From Neoroseomonas terrae (lineage in GTDB: Bacteria; Pseudomonadota; Alphaproteobacteria; Acetobacterales; Acetobacteraceae), in NCBI RefSeq assembly GCF_018129025.1, contig NZ_JAAEDI010000030.1, forward strand, positions 1 through 64,000: a stretch of 64,000 bases of DNA, in the 5' to 3' direction. The notes beneath the pieces are model-generated. The model searched no databases and was not told the DNA's origin. It saw only the letters and a list, made by a program, of their open reading frames with translations. Every line of letters begins with the position of its first letter. The stretch's first letter is position 1. A program made the translations under genes and the position numbers. Below, piece by piece: positions 24,387-32,482 of the stretch.

Positions 24387-26330
24387 ATGGCCCGCGGCCC
24401 GTCGCTTCGCATCCTGCTGAACCTCACGCTCGACAGCGTGCTCGCGCTGGCCGCCCTGCCGGCCGCGATCTGGGCGGCCGCGCCGGGGATATGGCCACCA
24501 GCGGGCTGGTGGGCTGGTGCCCTGCCCGGCGCGGTGCTGGCGCTCGCCGTCGCCGGTGCACCGCTGCGGCTGGCGCAGCAATATTGGCGCTTCGTCGGGC
24601 CGCGCGACCTGATGGCGGTGGGCGGCGCGGCGCTCGGCTCGGCCATCATGTTCAGCCTGGGATTGTACCTGCTGAGCGCCTGGCGGCCACCCAACGACGC
24701 CTTCCCGCTGATCCATGCCGCCGCGCTCGGCCTGCTGCTGGCCGGCGGGCGCGTCGCCAGCCTGCTGCAGGCGGCGCGGCATGCGAGCGATGCGTCCCCC
24801 GATGCGCAGAACGTCCTGCTCGTCGGCGCGGCCGAAGGGACAGACCTGTTCCTGCGCGCCCTGTCGCGCGACCGGCGGGCGCCCTATCGCGTCATCGGCA
24901 TCCTTTCCCTGCGCGCCCGGCAGGCGGGGCGACGGATGCAGGGCCATGCCATCCTCGGCACGGTCGAGGAGATCGACGCCGTGCTCGACACGCTGCGCGC
25001 CGAGGGGCGGTTGCCGGCGGCGATCGTGCTGGCCTCGGGCCTGTCCGGCCCGGCTCTGGAATCCCTGCTGGACGCGGCGGACCGCCACGGCGTGCCGGTG
25101 CGCCGCGCCCCGGCGCCCACCACGCTCGCGCCCGCGGGCGGCGGGGAAGGGCGTCGGGTGGAACTGCGCCCGGTGTCGATCGAGGATCTGCTGGACCGTC
25201 CGCAAGTGCCGCTCGACCGCGAGGGCATGGCGCGGCTGGTACAGGGGCGGCGCGTGCTGGTCACCGGCGCGGGTGGGACCATCGGCGGGGAGTTGGCGCG
25301 GCAGGTGGCCGCTCTCGGCCCGGCCAGCCTGACGCTGCTCGACCACGGCGAGTACGTGCTCTACGAAATCGATCTCGAGCTCCGCGAGAAGCACCCGGAG
25401 GTGGTGCGCCGCGCCGTGCTCGCCGATGTGCGGGACGAGCCGCGCATCCGCCGCCTGTTCGAGGAGATCCGGCCCGAGCTGGTGTTCCACGCCGCCGCCC
25501 TCAAGCACGTCCCGATGGTCGAGAACGACCCGTTGGAGGGGTTGCTGACGAATGCGCTCGGTACGCGCATCGTCGCCGATGCGGCGCGTGCCGTCGGCAC
25601 CGCGGCGATGGTGTTCATCTCGACCGACAAGGCGGTGAACCCGACATCCGTGATGGGCGCATCGAAGCGCCTTGCCGAGATGTACTGCCAGGCCTTCGAC
25701 CGTGAAGCCCGCGCCGCGCGCGGCGACGAAGCGCGGCTTGGCCGCGATGGCATGCGCTGCATCACCGTGCGCTTCGGCAATGTGCTGGGGTCCACCGGCT
25801 CCGTCGTGCCGCTGTTCCGCCGGCAGCTTGAACGCGGCGGCCCGCTGACGGTCACGCATCCCGACATGCGCCGGTACTTCATGACCGTGAGGGAGGCCGT
25901 GGGGCTGGTGCTGCAGGCGTCCGTCGTCGGCACGACAGACCCCGAGAACATGCCGCCGGAACTCGCCGATGGCGGCATCTTCGTGCTCGACATGGGCGAG
26001 CCCGTGAAGATCGTCGACCTTGCCCGCCGCATGATCCGCCTCGCCGGCTTGCGACCCGACGAGGATGTGGAGATCCGCTTCACTGGCCTGCGCCCTGGCG
26101 AGAAGCTGTTCGAGGAACTGTTCCACGGCAAGGAAGCGCCGCGCCCGACCGAGTATCCGGGGTTGCTGGTCGCGACGCCGCGCACGGCGGATGCCGCGCT
26201 GGTCGGTCGCGCGATCGACGAGATCTCGACCGCGGCACGCAGCGGGACGCCTCGGGTGGCGCTGCAGCAGCTCGGGCGGCTGGTACCGGAATTCGAGCAC
26301 GCGCCGGAAGGGACAGTGGCGACGCGCTGA
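24387..26330 (+). CDS. Nucleoside-diphosphate-sugar 4,6-dehydratase, membrane-anchored (WbpM/PglF/CapD type)
   Basis: 647 aa, matching WbpM (665). N-terminal third has about four membrane helices; then a first small Rossmann region (NVLLVGAAEGTDLFLRAL). The catalytic SDR domain begins at residue 292 with VTGAGGTIGGELARQ, followed by HAAALKHVPMVENDP, STDKAVNPTSVMGASKRLAEM (Met/Lys replacing the normal Tyr/Lys, as in this family), RFGNVLGSTGSVVPLF and LRPGEKLFEELF. These enzymes convert UDP-GlcNAc to the 4-keto-6-deoxy sugar. It ends the operon; repeat E5 follows. Its product is the natural substrate for the aminotransferase at 19721. Confidence 0.92.
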   Translation: MARGPSLRILLNLTLDSVLALAALPAAIWAAAPGIWPPAGWWAGALPGAVLALAVAGAPLRLAQQYWRFVGPRDLMAVGGAALGSAIMFSLGLYLLSAWRPPNDAFPLIHAAALGLLLAGGRVASLLQAARHASDASPDAQNVLLVGAAEGTDLFLRALSRDRRAPYRVIGILSLRARQAGRRMQGHAILGTVEEIDAVLDTLRAEGRLPAAIVLASGLSGPALESLLDAADRHGVPVRRAPAPTTLAPAGGGEGRRVELRPVSIEDLLDRPQVPLDREGMARLVQGRRVLVTGAGGTIGGELARQVAALGPASLTLLDHGEYVLYEIDLELREKHPEVVRRAVLADVRDEPRIRRLFEEIRPELVFHAAALKHVPMVENDPLEGLLTNALGTRIVADAARAVGTAAMVFISTDKAVNPTSVMGASKRLAEMYCQAFDREARAARGDEARLGRDGMRCITVRFGNVLGSTGSVVPLFRRQLERGGPLTVTHPDMRRYFMTVREAVGLVLQASVVGTTDPENMPPELADGGIFVLDMGEPVKIVDLARRMIRLAGLRPDEDVEIRFTGLRPGEKLFEELFHGKEAPRPTEYPGLLVATPRTADAALVGRAIDEISTAARSGTPRVALQQLGRLVPEFEHAPEGTVATR

Positions 26331-26367
26331 GCAGGAGCTTACGTCGCGCTGCTCATGTGCGCGCTGG

Positions 26368-26760
26368 CGGCATTGAAGGGGCTTTGCGCACCATGGCCGA
26401 AGAGCCTTTCTGATTAGCTCGATACTTTCGCTGTCGAGTTGGAGGGGCGTTGCCCCTCCAAGCCACCCCAGCAAAGGCCGAAGGGCCTTTGCAAACCTCA
26501 ACTTGGTGCGGGGCGCCGTTGGCGGGATGGGTGCCGGCACCCGCCCTTGCGCACGAAGCGCGCTTGGAGGGTGCAGCAAGCCCGCGAAGCCCAACGCCAA
26601 CAGATTGCGGTCCAGGGGGTCCAACCCCCTGGCGGGGTGGTTCGGAGGGGCAGCGCCCCTCCGATCTCCGATGGCGAAATAGCCGGCTAATCACGAAGGC
26701 CCGTCGGCCTTTGCTCGGCAGAGGTTCGGCGCAGGGCAAAGCGCCGTTCCGGTTGTCCGC
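26368..26760. repeat. Structured repeat element E5 plus decayed flanking copies
   Basis: The intact copy spans 26441-26662. Its left arm has hairpins at 26441-26459 and 26471-26492 (AAAGGCC type); its right arm has 26612-26632 (CCAGGGGGT/ACCCCCTGG) and 26644-26662, so the two arms have different core hairpins. Decayed AAAGGCC-type cores occur on both sides, about 26390-26412 and 26694-26722. The region fills the gap between the convergent dehydratase and PPK2 genes; no gene is seen in it. Confidence 0.85.
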
Positions 26761-26784
26761 CGCCGCACCGGAAGGCAGGGCCCT

Positions 26785-27705
26785 TCAGTACCGCTCCGGC
26801 ACATACAGCTCCGGCGGCAGCACGGCGCGTTCGTAGTTCGGGTTGAACACGCGCTCCGGCAGCAGCACCGGCTCGTGCGGCGCTTCACCGTAGGGCACCA
26901 TCGTCAGCAGGTGCGCGATGCAGTTCAGCCGCGCGCGCTTCTTGTCGTTGCCTTCGACGATGGTCCACGGCGCTTCCGGGATGTTCGTGCGTTCGAACAT
27001 CGCTTCCTTCGCCTTGGTGTATTGTTCCCACCGCACGCGGGACTGCAGGTCCATCGGCGAGAGCTTCCACTGCTTGATCGGGTCGTGGATGCGCATGAGG
27101 AAGCGGAACTGCTGCTCCTCATCAGTGATCGAGAACCAGTACTTCACGAGGATGATGCCGGACCGCACGAGCATGCGCTCGAATTCCGGCACGTCGCGGA
27201 AGAATGATTCGACCTGGTCCTCGTTGGCGAAGCCCATCACGCGCTCGACGCCGGCGCGGTTGTACCAGGACCGGTCGAACAGGACTATTTCGCCCGCCGC
27301 CGGCAGGTGCGGCACGTAGCGCTGGAAGTACCACTGCGTCTTCTCGCGGTCGTTCGGCGCCGGCAGCGCAACGACGCGGGCATAGCGCGGGTTCACGCGC
27401 TGGGTGATGCGCTTGATCACGCCGCCCTTGCCGGCCGAATCGCGGCCCTCGAACAGCACGACGACCTTCAGGCCCTTGTGCTGGACCCAGTCCTGCAGCT
27501 TCACCAGCTCGGCCTGCAGGCGCATCAGCTCGCGGAAATACAGGTTGCGGTCGAGCGTGCTCTTCTTCCGCCGGGCCAGCAGCGCACGCAGCTCGGGCGG
27601 GATGCGCCCGTCGTCGATCTCGTTCTCGAACTCCTCGTCGAAATCGTCCTCGAGTTCGATGTCCACCCAGGACCGTTCAGCGGGGTCCTTCAACTCGTCG
27701 TTCAT
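26785..27705 (-). CDS. ppk2: Polyphosphate kinase 2
   Basis: 306 aa. The acidic N terminus (SWVDIELEDDFDEEFENEIDD) leads to the core KVVVLFEGRDSAGKGGVIKRI (Walker A), then FDRSWYNRAGVERVMGF (Walker B and lid) and WEQYTKAKEAMFERT, NDKKRARLNCI. This is a single-domain PPK2, which moves phosphate between polyphosphate and nucleoside diphosphates (ADP or GDP) in the cytoplasm; the acidic leader resembles class I enzymes. The ATG at 27705 is chosen because homology begins there; an in-frame start at 27771 would add an unrelated Arg/Thr-rich stretch. Confidence 0.93.
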   Translation of the reverse strand: MNDELKDPAERSWVDIELEDDFDEEFENEIDDGRIPPELRALLARRKKSTLDRNLYFRELMRLQAELVKLQDWVQHKGLKVVVLFEGRDSAGKGGVIKRITQRVNPRYARVVALPAPNDREKTQWYFQRYVPHLPAAGEIVLFDRSWYNRAGVERVMGFANEDQVESFFRDVPEFERMLVRSGIILVKYWFSITDEEQQFRFLMRIHDPIKQWKLSPMDLQSRVRWEQYTKAKEAMFERTNIPEAPWTIVEGNDKKRARLNCIAHLLTMVPYGEAPHEPVLLPERVFNPNYERAVLPPELYVPERY

Positions 27706-27877
27706 GCGCGGCTCCGTCGTCGTCGTGCATCCGGGGACGGAGCGGATTCCACGCGCCCTCGCGCACGGCAATCCCCCGCACCCTCCTATGCCGCGGGCGG
27801 GTCCGCCCGGGCGGGGCTGCTCTAGCCGTTCCTGGCGAAAGGCGGATGACGGTCTCGTGACGAATGCGGCAGCCGCG

Positions 27878-28246
27878 TCACGCGCCGTTGCCGACCTCCT
27901 GCGGCGCGCAGCCGAAGCGCAGCAGGTTGCCGTGCGGGTCCAGGATGGCGAATTCCAGCATGTTCCAAGGCTTCACCTCGAAGGCCGTGAGGCCCGGCAC
28001 GTTGCGCGCCGAGAACTCCTCGAACAGCGCCGGCACCTGGCCGCCGCGGATGTAGCAGGCCGTGTGCTCCGGATGGATGCGGTCCTTCGCCAACCAGAAA
28101 TGCAGTTCCATCTCGTCGCGCCGCACGAGCGCGTAGTCGCCCCATGCCTCCCCGGCAAAGCCCAACTGATCGCGATAGAAGGTGAGCGTCTCGGCGATGT
28201 CGAGCGAGGCGAGAATCGGGATGCAGCGCGCCGGATCCTTCGTCAT
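27878..28246 (-). CDS. VOC-family (glyoxalase/bleomycin-resistance-like) protein
   Basis: 122 aa. One vicinal-oxygen-chelate module: CIPILASLDIAETLTFYRDQLGF at the N terminus, LHFWLAKDRIHPEHTACYIRG in the middle and EFAILDPHGNLLRFG at the end. Conserved metal-type positions are the His of LHFW and Glu of MLEFAI. Such small proteins bind or modify toxic compounds, or bind bleomycin-type drugs. The ATG overlaps the stop of the nitroreductase gene (ATGA), so the two are co-transcribed. Specific substrate unknown. Confidence 0.85.
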   Translation of the reverse strand: MTKDPARCIPILASLDIAETLTFYRDQLGFAGEAWGDYALVRRDEMELHFWLAKDRIHPEHTACYIRGGQVPALFEEFSARNVPGLTAFEVKPWNMLEFAILDPHGNLLRFGCAPQEVGNGA

Positions 28247-28848
28247 GCGCCGGGCACCCAGTGCCGCGCGACGCCCTGCACATCCACGGTCCGTGGCGTC
28301 GGGCGTTCCGGCGCCGGTGTCCCGACATAAACCCAGCCGAGCAGCGTATCCGTCTCGGCAAAGCCCAGCGCCTGCTTCACCGCAGGATCGCGAAGCGCGC
28401 CGGAGGACAGCCAGACGGTCCCGAAGCCGAGCGCGTCGAGCGCATTCAGGAAGTTCATCGTCGAGGCCGCGACCGAGGCTTCCTGCTCCCACGGCGGCAC
28501 GCCGGGGCGGTCGTGGCGGATCGCCGCGCCGACGGCGACGACAAGTGGAGCGCGCAGCGGCTTGGCACGCTCGATGTCGAGCCGCTCGGGCGGAGTCTGG
28601 GGTTCCCGCCGGGCCAGCGATGCGGCCATCATCTCCCCCAGCGCCTGCCTCGCCGTGCCGGAGACGAAGATGAAGCGGGCCGGTCGCAGGCCACCATGGT
28701 CCGGCGCCCGCAACGCGGCCGCGACCGCGAGGTCCAGCGCCGCCTGGTCGGGTGCCGGGTCGCGCATCAGCCGTGGCGGGACGGAACTGCGGGAAAGGAG
28801 CGCCGCCAGGGCGGGCGGCATGGTGGGGATCGCGTCTGGCATGGTCAC
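28243..28848 (-). CDS. Nitroreductase-family flavoprotein
   Basis: 201 aa. The FMN-binding blocks are seen: LSRSSVPPRLMRDPAPDQAALDLAVAAALRAPDHGGLRPARFI at the N terminus (the Arg and Ser of the phosphate site), ASVAASTMNFLNALDALGFGTVWLS in the middle and LLGWVYVGTP near the end. It is closest to the YdjA-like branch of FMN-dependent NAD(P)H nitroreductases that act in the cytoplasm. It is first in a two-gene unit with the VOC protein. A Fur-like palindrome lies just upstream of the start. Confidence 0.88.
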   Translation of the reverse strand: MTMPDAIPTMPPALAALLSRSSVPPRLMRDPAPDQAALDLAVAAALRAPDHGGLRPARFIFVSGTARQALGEMMAASLARREPQTPPERLDIERAKPLRAPLVVAVGAAIRHDRPGVPPWEQEASVAASTMNFLNALDALGFGTVWLSSGALRDPAVKQALGFAETDTLLGWVYVGTPAPERPTPRTVDVQGVARHWVPGA

Positions 28849-28861
28849 TCCCGCGTCTCGA

Positions 28862-28876
28862 TGCGAATCATTCTCA
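28862..28876 (-). promoter_or_regulatory. Candidate Fur-type operator upstream of the nitroreductase gene
   Basis: On the minus strand the site reads TGAGAATGATTCGCA, matching the 7-1-7 Fur consensus TGATAATnATTATCA at 11 of 14 arm positions. It lies 14 bases upstream of the ATG at 28848 and just downstream of a TATATC that could be a -10 element (28882-28887). A regulator bound here would block transcription. Found by eye; Irr- or RirA-type sites are alternatives in alphaproteobacteria. Confidence 0.35.
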
Positions 28877-28996
28877 ATTGAGATATAGGCGCTTCACCCT
28901 CACCCTACTACGGCGCAGGCGGCGCTGCGTTGCACAAGGACACCAACGTTGATTTCGCCCGACGCGGCACCCCGGTCTAAGAGATCGCCTGCAAAG

Positions 28997-29082
28997 TCCG
29001 GCACTGGCCCGCACCCCCACCCGACCACCCACGTCAGCGGCTGGATTGGGTGGCCGGGTGGGGGTGCGGGCTGGTTGCCGGA
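28997..29082. repeat. Long near-perfect inverted repeat upstream of the DegT aminotransferase gene
   Basis: Arms of about 35 bases (28997-29031 and 29047-29082) are separated by 15 bases. The inner 25 bases of each arm, around GCCCGCACCCCCACCC, match except at one position, and the outer TCCGGCA also pairs. There is no T-tract. It lies 81 bp before the ATG at 29163, in the gap between two divergent genes. It is unlike the dispersed elements E1-E10. It could form a very stable hairpin in the leader RNA. Confidence 0.75.
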
Positions 29083-29162
29083 CACGGAAATGCGCCTTCA
29101 AGCGCACTTCCAAACGATTTCTGAGACCCTGCCAGGTTTCGCGTGAGGCTTTTCGAGGAATC

Positions 29163-30311
29163 ATGACCGCTCCCATCGCGCTGTTCGACGTGAAGGCCCA
29201 GCAGGCGCTGATCCGGCCTGAGCTGGATCGCCGCATCGCCGCCGTTCTCGATTCCGGCCGCTTCATCAATGGGCCGGAGGTCGCCGAGCTGGAGGAAAAG
29301 CTCGCCGCCTTCGCCGGCTGCGCCCATGCGGTCGGCGTGTCCTCCGGGACCGACGCGCTGCAGATCGCCATGATGGCCGAGGGCGTCGGACCCGGCGACG
29401 CGGTGTTCCTGCCGGCCTTCACCTACACCGCGACGGCCGAGGTGCCGCTGGTCCTCGGTGCGACGCCGATCTTCGTCGACGTCGAGGCATCGACCTTCAA
29501 CATCGACATCGACGACCTCGAAGCCCGCATCGCCGCGGTGAAGCGCGAGGGCCGGCTGACGCCGCGCGCGATCGTCGGCGTCGACCTGTTCGGACTGCCG
29601 GCGAACTGGACCAGCATCGAGGCGATCTGCGCCCGGGACGGCATGTTCGCCCTGGACGACGCCGCACAGGCGTTCGGCGCCTCGCTCGGCAACCGGCGGC
29701 TCGGCTGCTGGGCGCATGCCACCGCCCTGTCCTTCTATCCGACCAAAACGCTCGGCGCTTATGGCGATGGCGGCGCGCTTCTCACCAATGATGCCGATCG
29801 GGCGGAGCTGTATCGCTCGCTGCGGACGCACGGCGAGGGGAAGACACGCTACGCCGTGGAACGCACCGGCATGAACGGCCGTCTCGACACGATCCAGGCC
29901 ACCATCCTGCTGGCGAAGATGTCGCTGCTCGAGGACGAGCTGGCGCAGCGGAAGCGCCTCGGCGCAGCCTATGACGCCGCACTCTCCGGCCGCGTCGGCG
30001 TGCAGAAGGCGCCGTCGGGGGCGGAGAACGCCTACGGCCTCTACACCATCCGCCTTCCGGATGCGGCCGTGCGGACGCGGGTCCAGGCGGCCCTGACGGC
30101 CGAACAGATCGGCAGCGGCATCTACTACCCGAAGCCGCTGCACCATCAGCCGGCCTACGCAACGCATCATGCCGGCAGCGTCGCCGGCGGGCCGGCGCCC
30201 CTGCCGGTCAGCGAAGCGCTGTGCGACCAGGTGCTGTCCCTGCCGATGCACCCCTACATGACCGAGGCGGATGCGGCGCGGGCAGCGAAGGTGGTGATCG
30301 GGGCGCTGTAG
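29163..30311 (+). CDS. DegT/DnrJ/EryC1/StrS-family aminotransferase (WbpE-like)
   Basis: 382 aa. PIALFDVKAQQALIRPELDRRIAAVLDSGRFINGPEVAELEEKLAAFAG at the N terminus, SSGTDALQIAMMA, LPAFTYTATAEVPLVLGATPIFVDVE and the PLP lysine in SFYPTKTLGAYGDGGAL. The substrate-end block ENAYGLYTIRL, GIYYPKPLHHQPAY resembles WbpE/ArnB-type enzymes acting on UDP-3-keto or 4-keto sugars. GAGG precedes the ATG. It stands apart from the polysaccharide operon, with no dehydratase or glycosyltransferase adjacent; a GT2 enzyme is 2 kb away on the other strand. It is not a copy of the aminotransferase at 19721. Confidence 0.9.
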   Translation: MTAPIALFDVKAQQALIRPELDRRIAAVLDSGRFINGPEVAELEEKLAAFAGCAHAVGVSSGTDALQIAMMAEGVGPGDAVFLPAFTYTATAEVPLVLGATPIFVDVEASTFNIDIDDLEARIAAVKREGRLTPRAIVGVDLFGLPANWTSIEAICARDGMFALDDAAQAFGASLGNRRLGCWAHATALSFYPTKTLGAYGDGGALLTNDADRAELYRSLRTHGEGKTRYAVERTGMNGRLDTIQATILLAKMSLLEDELAQRKRLGAAYDAALSGRVGVQKAPSGAENAYGLYTIRLPDAAVRTRVQAALTAEQIGSGIYYPKPLHHQPAYATHHAGSVAGGPAPLPVSEALCDQVLSLPMHPYMTEADAARAAKVVIGAL

Positions 30312-30325
30312 TCCCGGCGGTGATC

Positions 30326-30531
30326 GGAGGGGCGCTGCCCCTCCGATCCTCCCCGCCAGGGGGTTGGACCCCCTGGACCGCAACATGTTGGCGCCGGGCG
30401 CGGCGCGCTTCGTGCGCAAGGGCACGTTGCAGCACCTGTTCTGCCAGCGGCGCACCGCACCAGGTCGAGGTTTGCAAAGGCCCTTCGGCCTTTGCTGGGG
30501 TGAGGTCCGGAGAGGGGCAAAGCCCCTTTCC
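30326..30531. repeat. Structured repeat element E6
   Basis: A 206-bp copy in the opposite orientation to E5, E7 and E9: left arm with hairpins at 30326-30344 and 30356-30376 (CCAGGGGGT/ACCCCCTGG), right arm at 30474-30495 (GCAAAGGCC/GGCCTTTGC) and 30509-30531. It lies between convergent genes, 14 bp after the aminotransferase stop. Confidence 0.9.
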
Positions 30532-30552
30532 GAATCCGCCCGCGGACGACCG

Positions 30553-31734
30553 TCACCGCCCCGGCATCGCCCTCAACGGCCGCCCCGACGGCGCATCCAT
30601 CAGCCCGGCCACGATCATCTTGCGCACCGGGGCGAGCGCAGCCCCCGCCCCGACCAGCGCCGCCCGTGCCAGCCGCGCCGGCGCGCGGTCGTCGGAATAC
30701 AGACGGGCGACGGCATTCGTCGCGAGGAACAGCGGCAGCGTCGCCCGGCGGTGCGCCACCGCATAGCCATTCAGCGCCGTACCCGGGTCGCTGGCGTGGC
30801 GAATGTCGGCCGCGAGGCGTTCGGCGCCCGACAGCCCGAAGTTGAAGCCATGCGCCGTGACGGGGTGCATGCCAACGGCGGCGTCGCCGAGCAGTGCGAA
30901 GCGCCGCGCGATGAAGCGATGGGCGTAGGTGGCCACCAGCGGGTAGGCATGCCGGGTCCCGGCCGGCCGCATCGGGCCGAGCCGCGATTGGTAGCGCCGC
31001 GTCACCTCGGCGGCGAAATCCTCCGGGGAGAGAGCCATGGCGGCCTGGGCCTCCGCCGGCGGCAGGGTGAGCACGACGGAGGACATCGCACCGTTCAGCG
31101 GCAGCATGGCGATGGTCTGGCCGTGGCCGAACCACTCGGTCGCGACGCCGCCATGCGGCGCGTCATGCGCGACGCGCGCGACGATCATGGTGCGGCCGAA
31201 ATCGAGCATCCGCGCACCGATTCCGGCCCGCCGCCGCGCCTCGGAAAAGCGGGAATCTGCGGCGACGACGAGGCGCGCCGATACGACCTCCCCGCCGTCG
31301 AGCGTCACCTGCGCCCCCTCGGCGCCGAGCGACAGGCCGGCGACGGCGCGACCGGCCATCAGTACGGCGTCGGTACCGGCAGCCGTCTCGAAGAGCGCGC
31401 GGCGGATCAGGTGGTTGGGCACCAGCCTGCCCAATGGCTCGCCGTCGCGCCCGGGCGCGAAACGCAGGGCCAGGGGATTCGCGCCGTTCAGCACCTTGGC
31501 CTCCCGCAGCGGTGCGGTCTCGGCCGCCGGGATGCGGTCCCAGGCGCCGAGATCGCGCAGGATGGCCTGCGAGCGGTGGGTCAGCGCGATCTCCCGTCCG
31601 TCGAAGGCGGGGTCGGCGATCGCGGCCTCGGGCGCGCGTTCCAGCAGGGTGACGCGCAGCCCGCTGCCCGCGAGCGCGCACGCCATGGCCAGCCCAGCCG
31701 GCCCGGCCCCGATGATGGCGACATCCGTATCCAT
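30553..31734 (-). CDS. FAD-dependent hydroxylase of the UbiH/COQ6 family, UbiM-like
   Basis: 393 aa. FAD-binding Rossmann motif VAIIGAGPAGLAMACALAGSGLRVTLLER at the N terminus, the second FAD motif near ALLGDAAVGMHPVTAHGFNFGLSGAERLA and LVVAADSRFSEARRRAGI between them. These place it with the ubiquinone-ring hydroxylases; the substitution of HPVTAHGFN for the more common HPIAGQGLN fits the UbiM branch. UbiM adds hydroxyl groups to the demethoxyubiquinone ring. A UbiA prenyltransferase is encoded at 50134. UbiM rather than UbiH/UbiF is inferred. Confidence 0.8.
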   Translation of the reverse strand: MDTDVAIIGAGPAGLAMACALAGSGLRVTLLERAPEAAIADPAFDGREIALTHRSQAILRDLGAWDRIPAAETAPLREAKVLNGANPLALRFAPGRDGEPLGRLVPNHLIRRALFETAAGTDAVLMAGRAVAGLSLGAEGAQVTLDGGEVVSARLVVAADSRFSEARRRAGIGARMLDFGRTMIVARVAHDAPHGGVATEWFGHGQTIAMLPLNGAMSSVVLTLPPAEAQAAMALSPEDFAAEVTRRYQSRLGPMRPAGTRHAYPLVATYAHRFIARRFALLGDAAVGMHPVTAHGFNFGLSGAERLAADIRHASDPGTALNGYAVAHRRATLPLFLATNAVARLYSDDRAPARLARAALVGAGAALAPVRKMIVAGLMDAPSGRPLRAMPGR

Positions 31735-31786
31735 GCCGTGTCGTCCCTCCGGACGGCGACCGCGCCGTCCCTGGTAATGTGGCGTC

Positions 31787-32482
31787 TCAGCCGTCCTCGT
31801 CCAGCGCCCGGCCCGCCTGGTGGCGGCGCAGCAACATCAGGCCGATGACGGCGGACACCGCGAACAGCCCGATGCCGAGACCGAGTTGCCAGGCTCCGTC
31901 CACCCGGATGCCCTTGCCCAGCAGGGCGAAGACGATGGTCTGCGGCAGGTAGCCGATGGCCGATCCGGCCAGGAAGGGCAGCAGGCTGACGCCTGCCATG
32001 CCGGCCAGCAGGTTCAGCGCCAGGTTGTTGCCCACCGGCAGCAGGCGCAGGGCGAGCGTCGCGTTGAACGGGCTGCCGGCCAGCACGTCCCGCAGCGGCC
32101 GTAGCCGATGGCCGAAACGCCCGGCCAGCCGCCGTTCCGCCCAGCCCCGCCCGATCGCCCGCGCCCATAGGTAGGAGACGGCGCAGCCCAGCACCTGCGC
32201 TGCCAGGGCCAGCGCCGTGCCTTCGACCACGCCGAGCGCGTAGCCCCCGAGAAACGCGACCCCCTGCCGCGGCGCCCCGGCCGCCGTCGCGGCCGCCCCC
32301 ACCGCCACGAAGACGAGGTCACCGAGCAGCCCCTGCCCCAGCACCCAGCGATCCACCCACCCGGTGCCTGGGGCGAGGCCGACCTCGCGCAGCAGCAGCC
32401 CGGCCAGGACCAGCCCGGCGGCGAGGATCGACAGCTTCAGCAGCGCCGCGCGACGCCGCCCCGACGCCGCCTGCGTGGTCAT
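31787..32482 (-). CDS. TVP38/TMEM64-type VTT-domain membrane protein
   Basis: 231 aa, about five to six helices. LVFVAVGAAATAAGAPRQGVAFLGGYALGVVEGTALALAAQVLG and LRLLPVGNNLALNLLAGMAGVSLLPFLAGSAIGYLPQTIVFALLGKGI are the two re-entrant-loop blocks of the VTT (SNARE-associated/DedA-like) domain. Some family members are lipid scramblases or carriers of undecaprenyl phosphate. Its start overlaps the end of the GT2 glycosyltransferase gene by 4 bp, so a shared role in a lipid-linked sugar step is possible but not shown. Confidence 0.85.
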   Translation of the reverse strand: MTTQAASGRRRAALLKLSILAAGLVLAGLLLREVGLAPGTGWVDRWVLGQGLLGDLVFVAVGAAATAAGAPRQGVAFLGGYALGVVEGTALALAAQVLGCAVSYLWARAIGRGWAERRLAGRFGHRLRPLRDVLAGSPFNATLALRLLPVGNNLALNLLAGMAGVSLLPFLAGSAIGYLPQTIVFALLGKGIRVDGAWQLGLGIGLFAVSAVIGLMLLRRHQAGRALDEDG

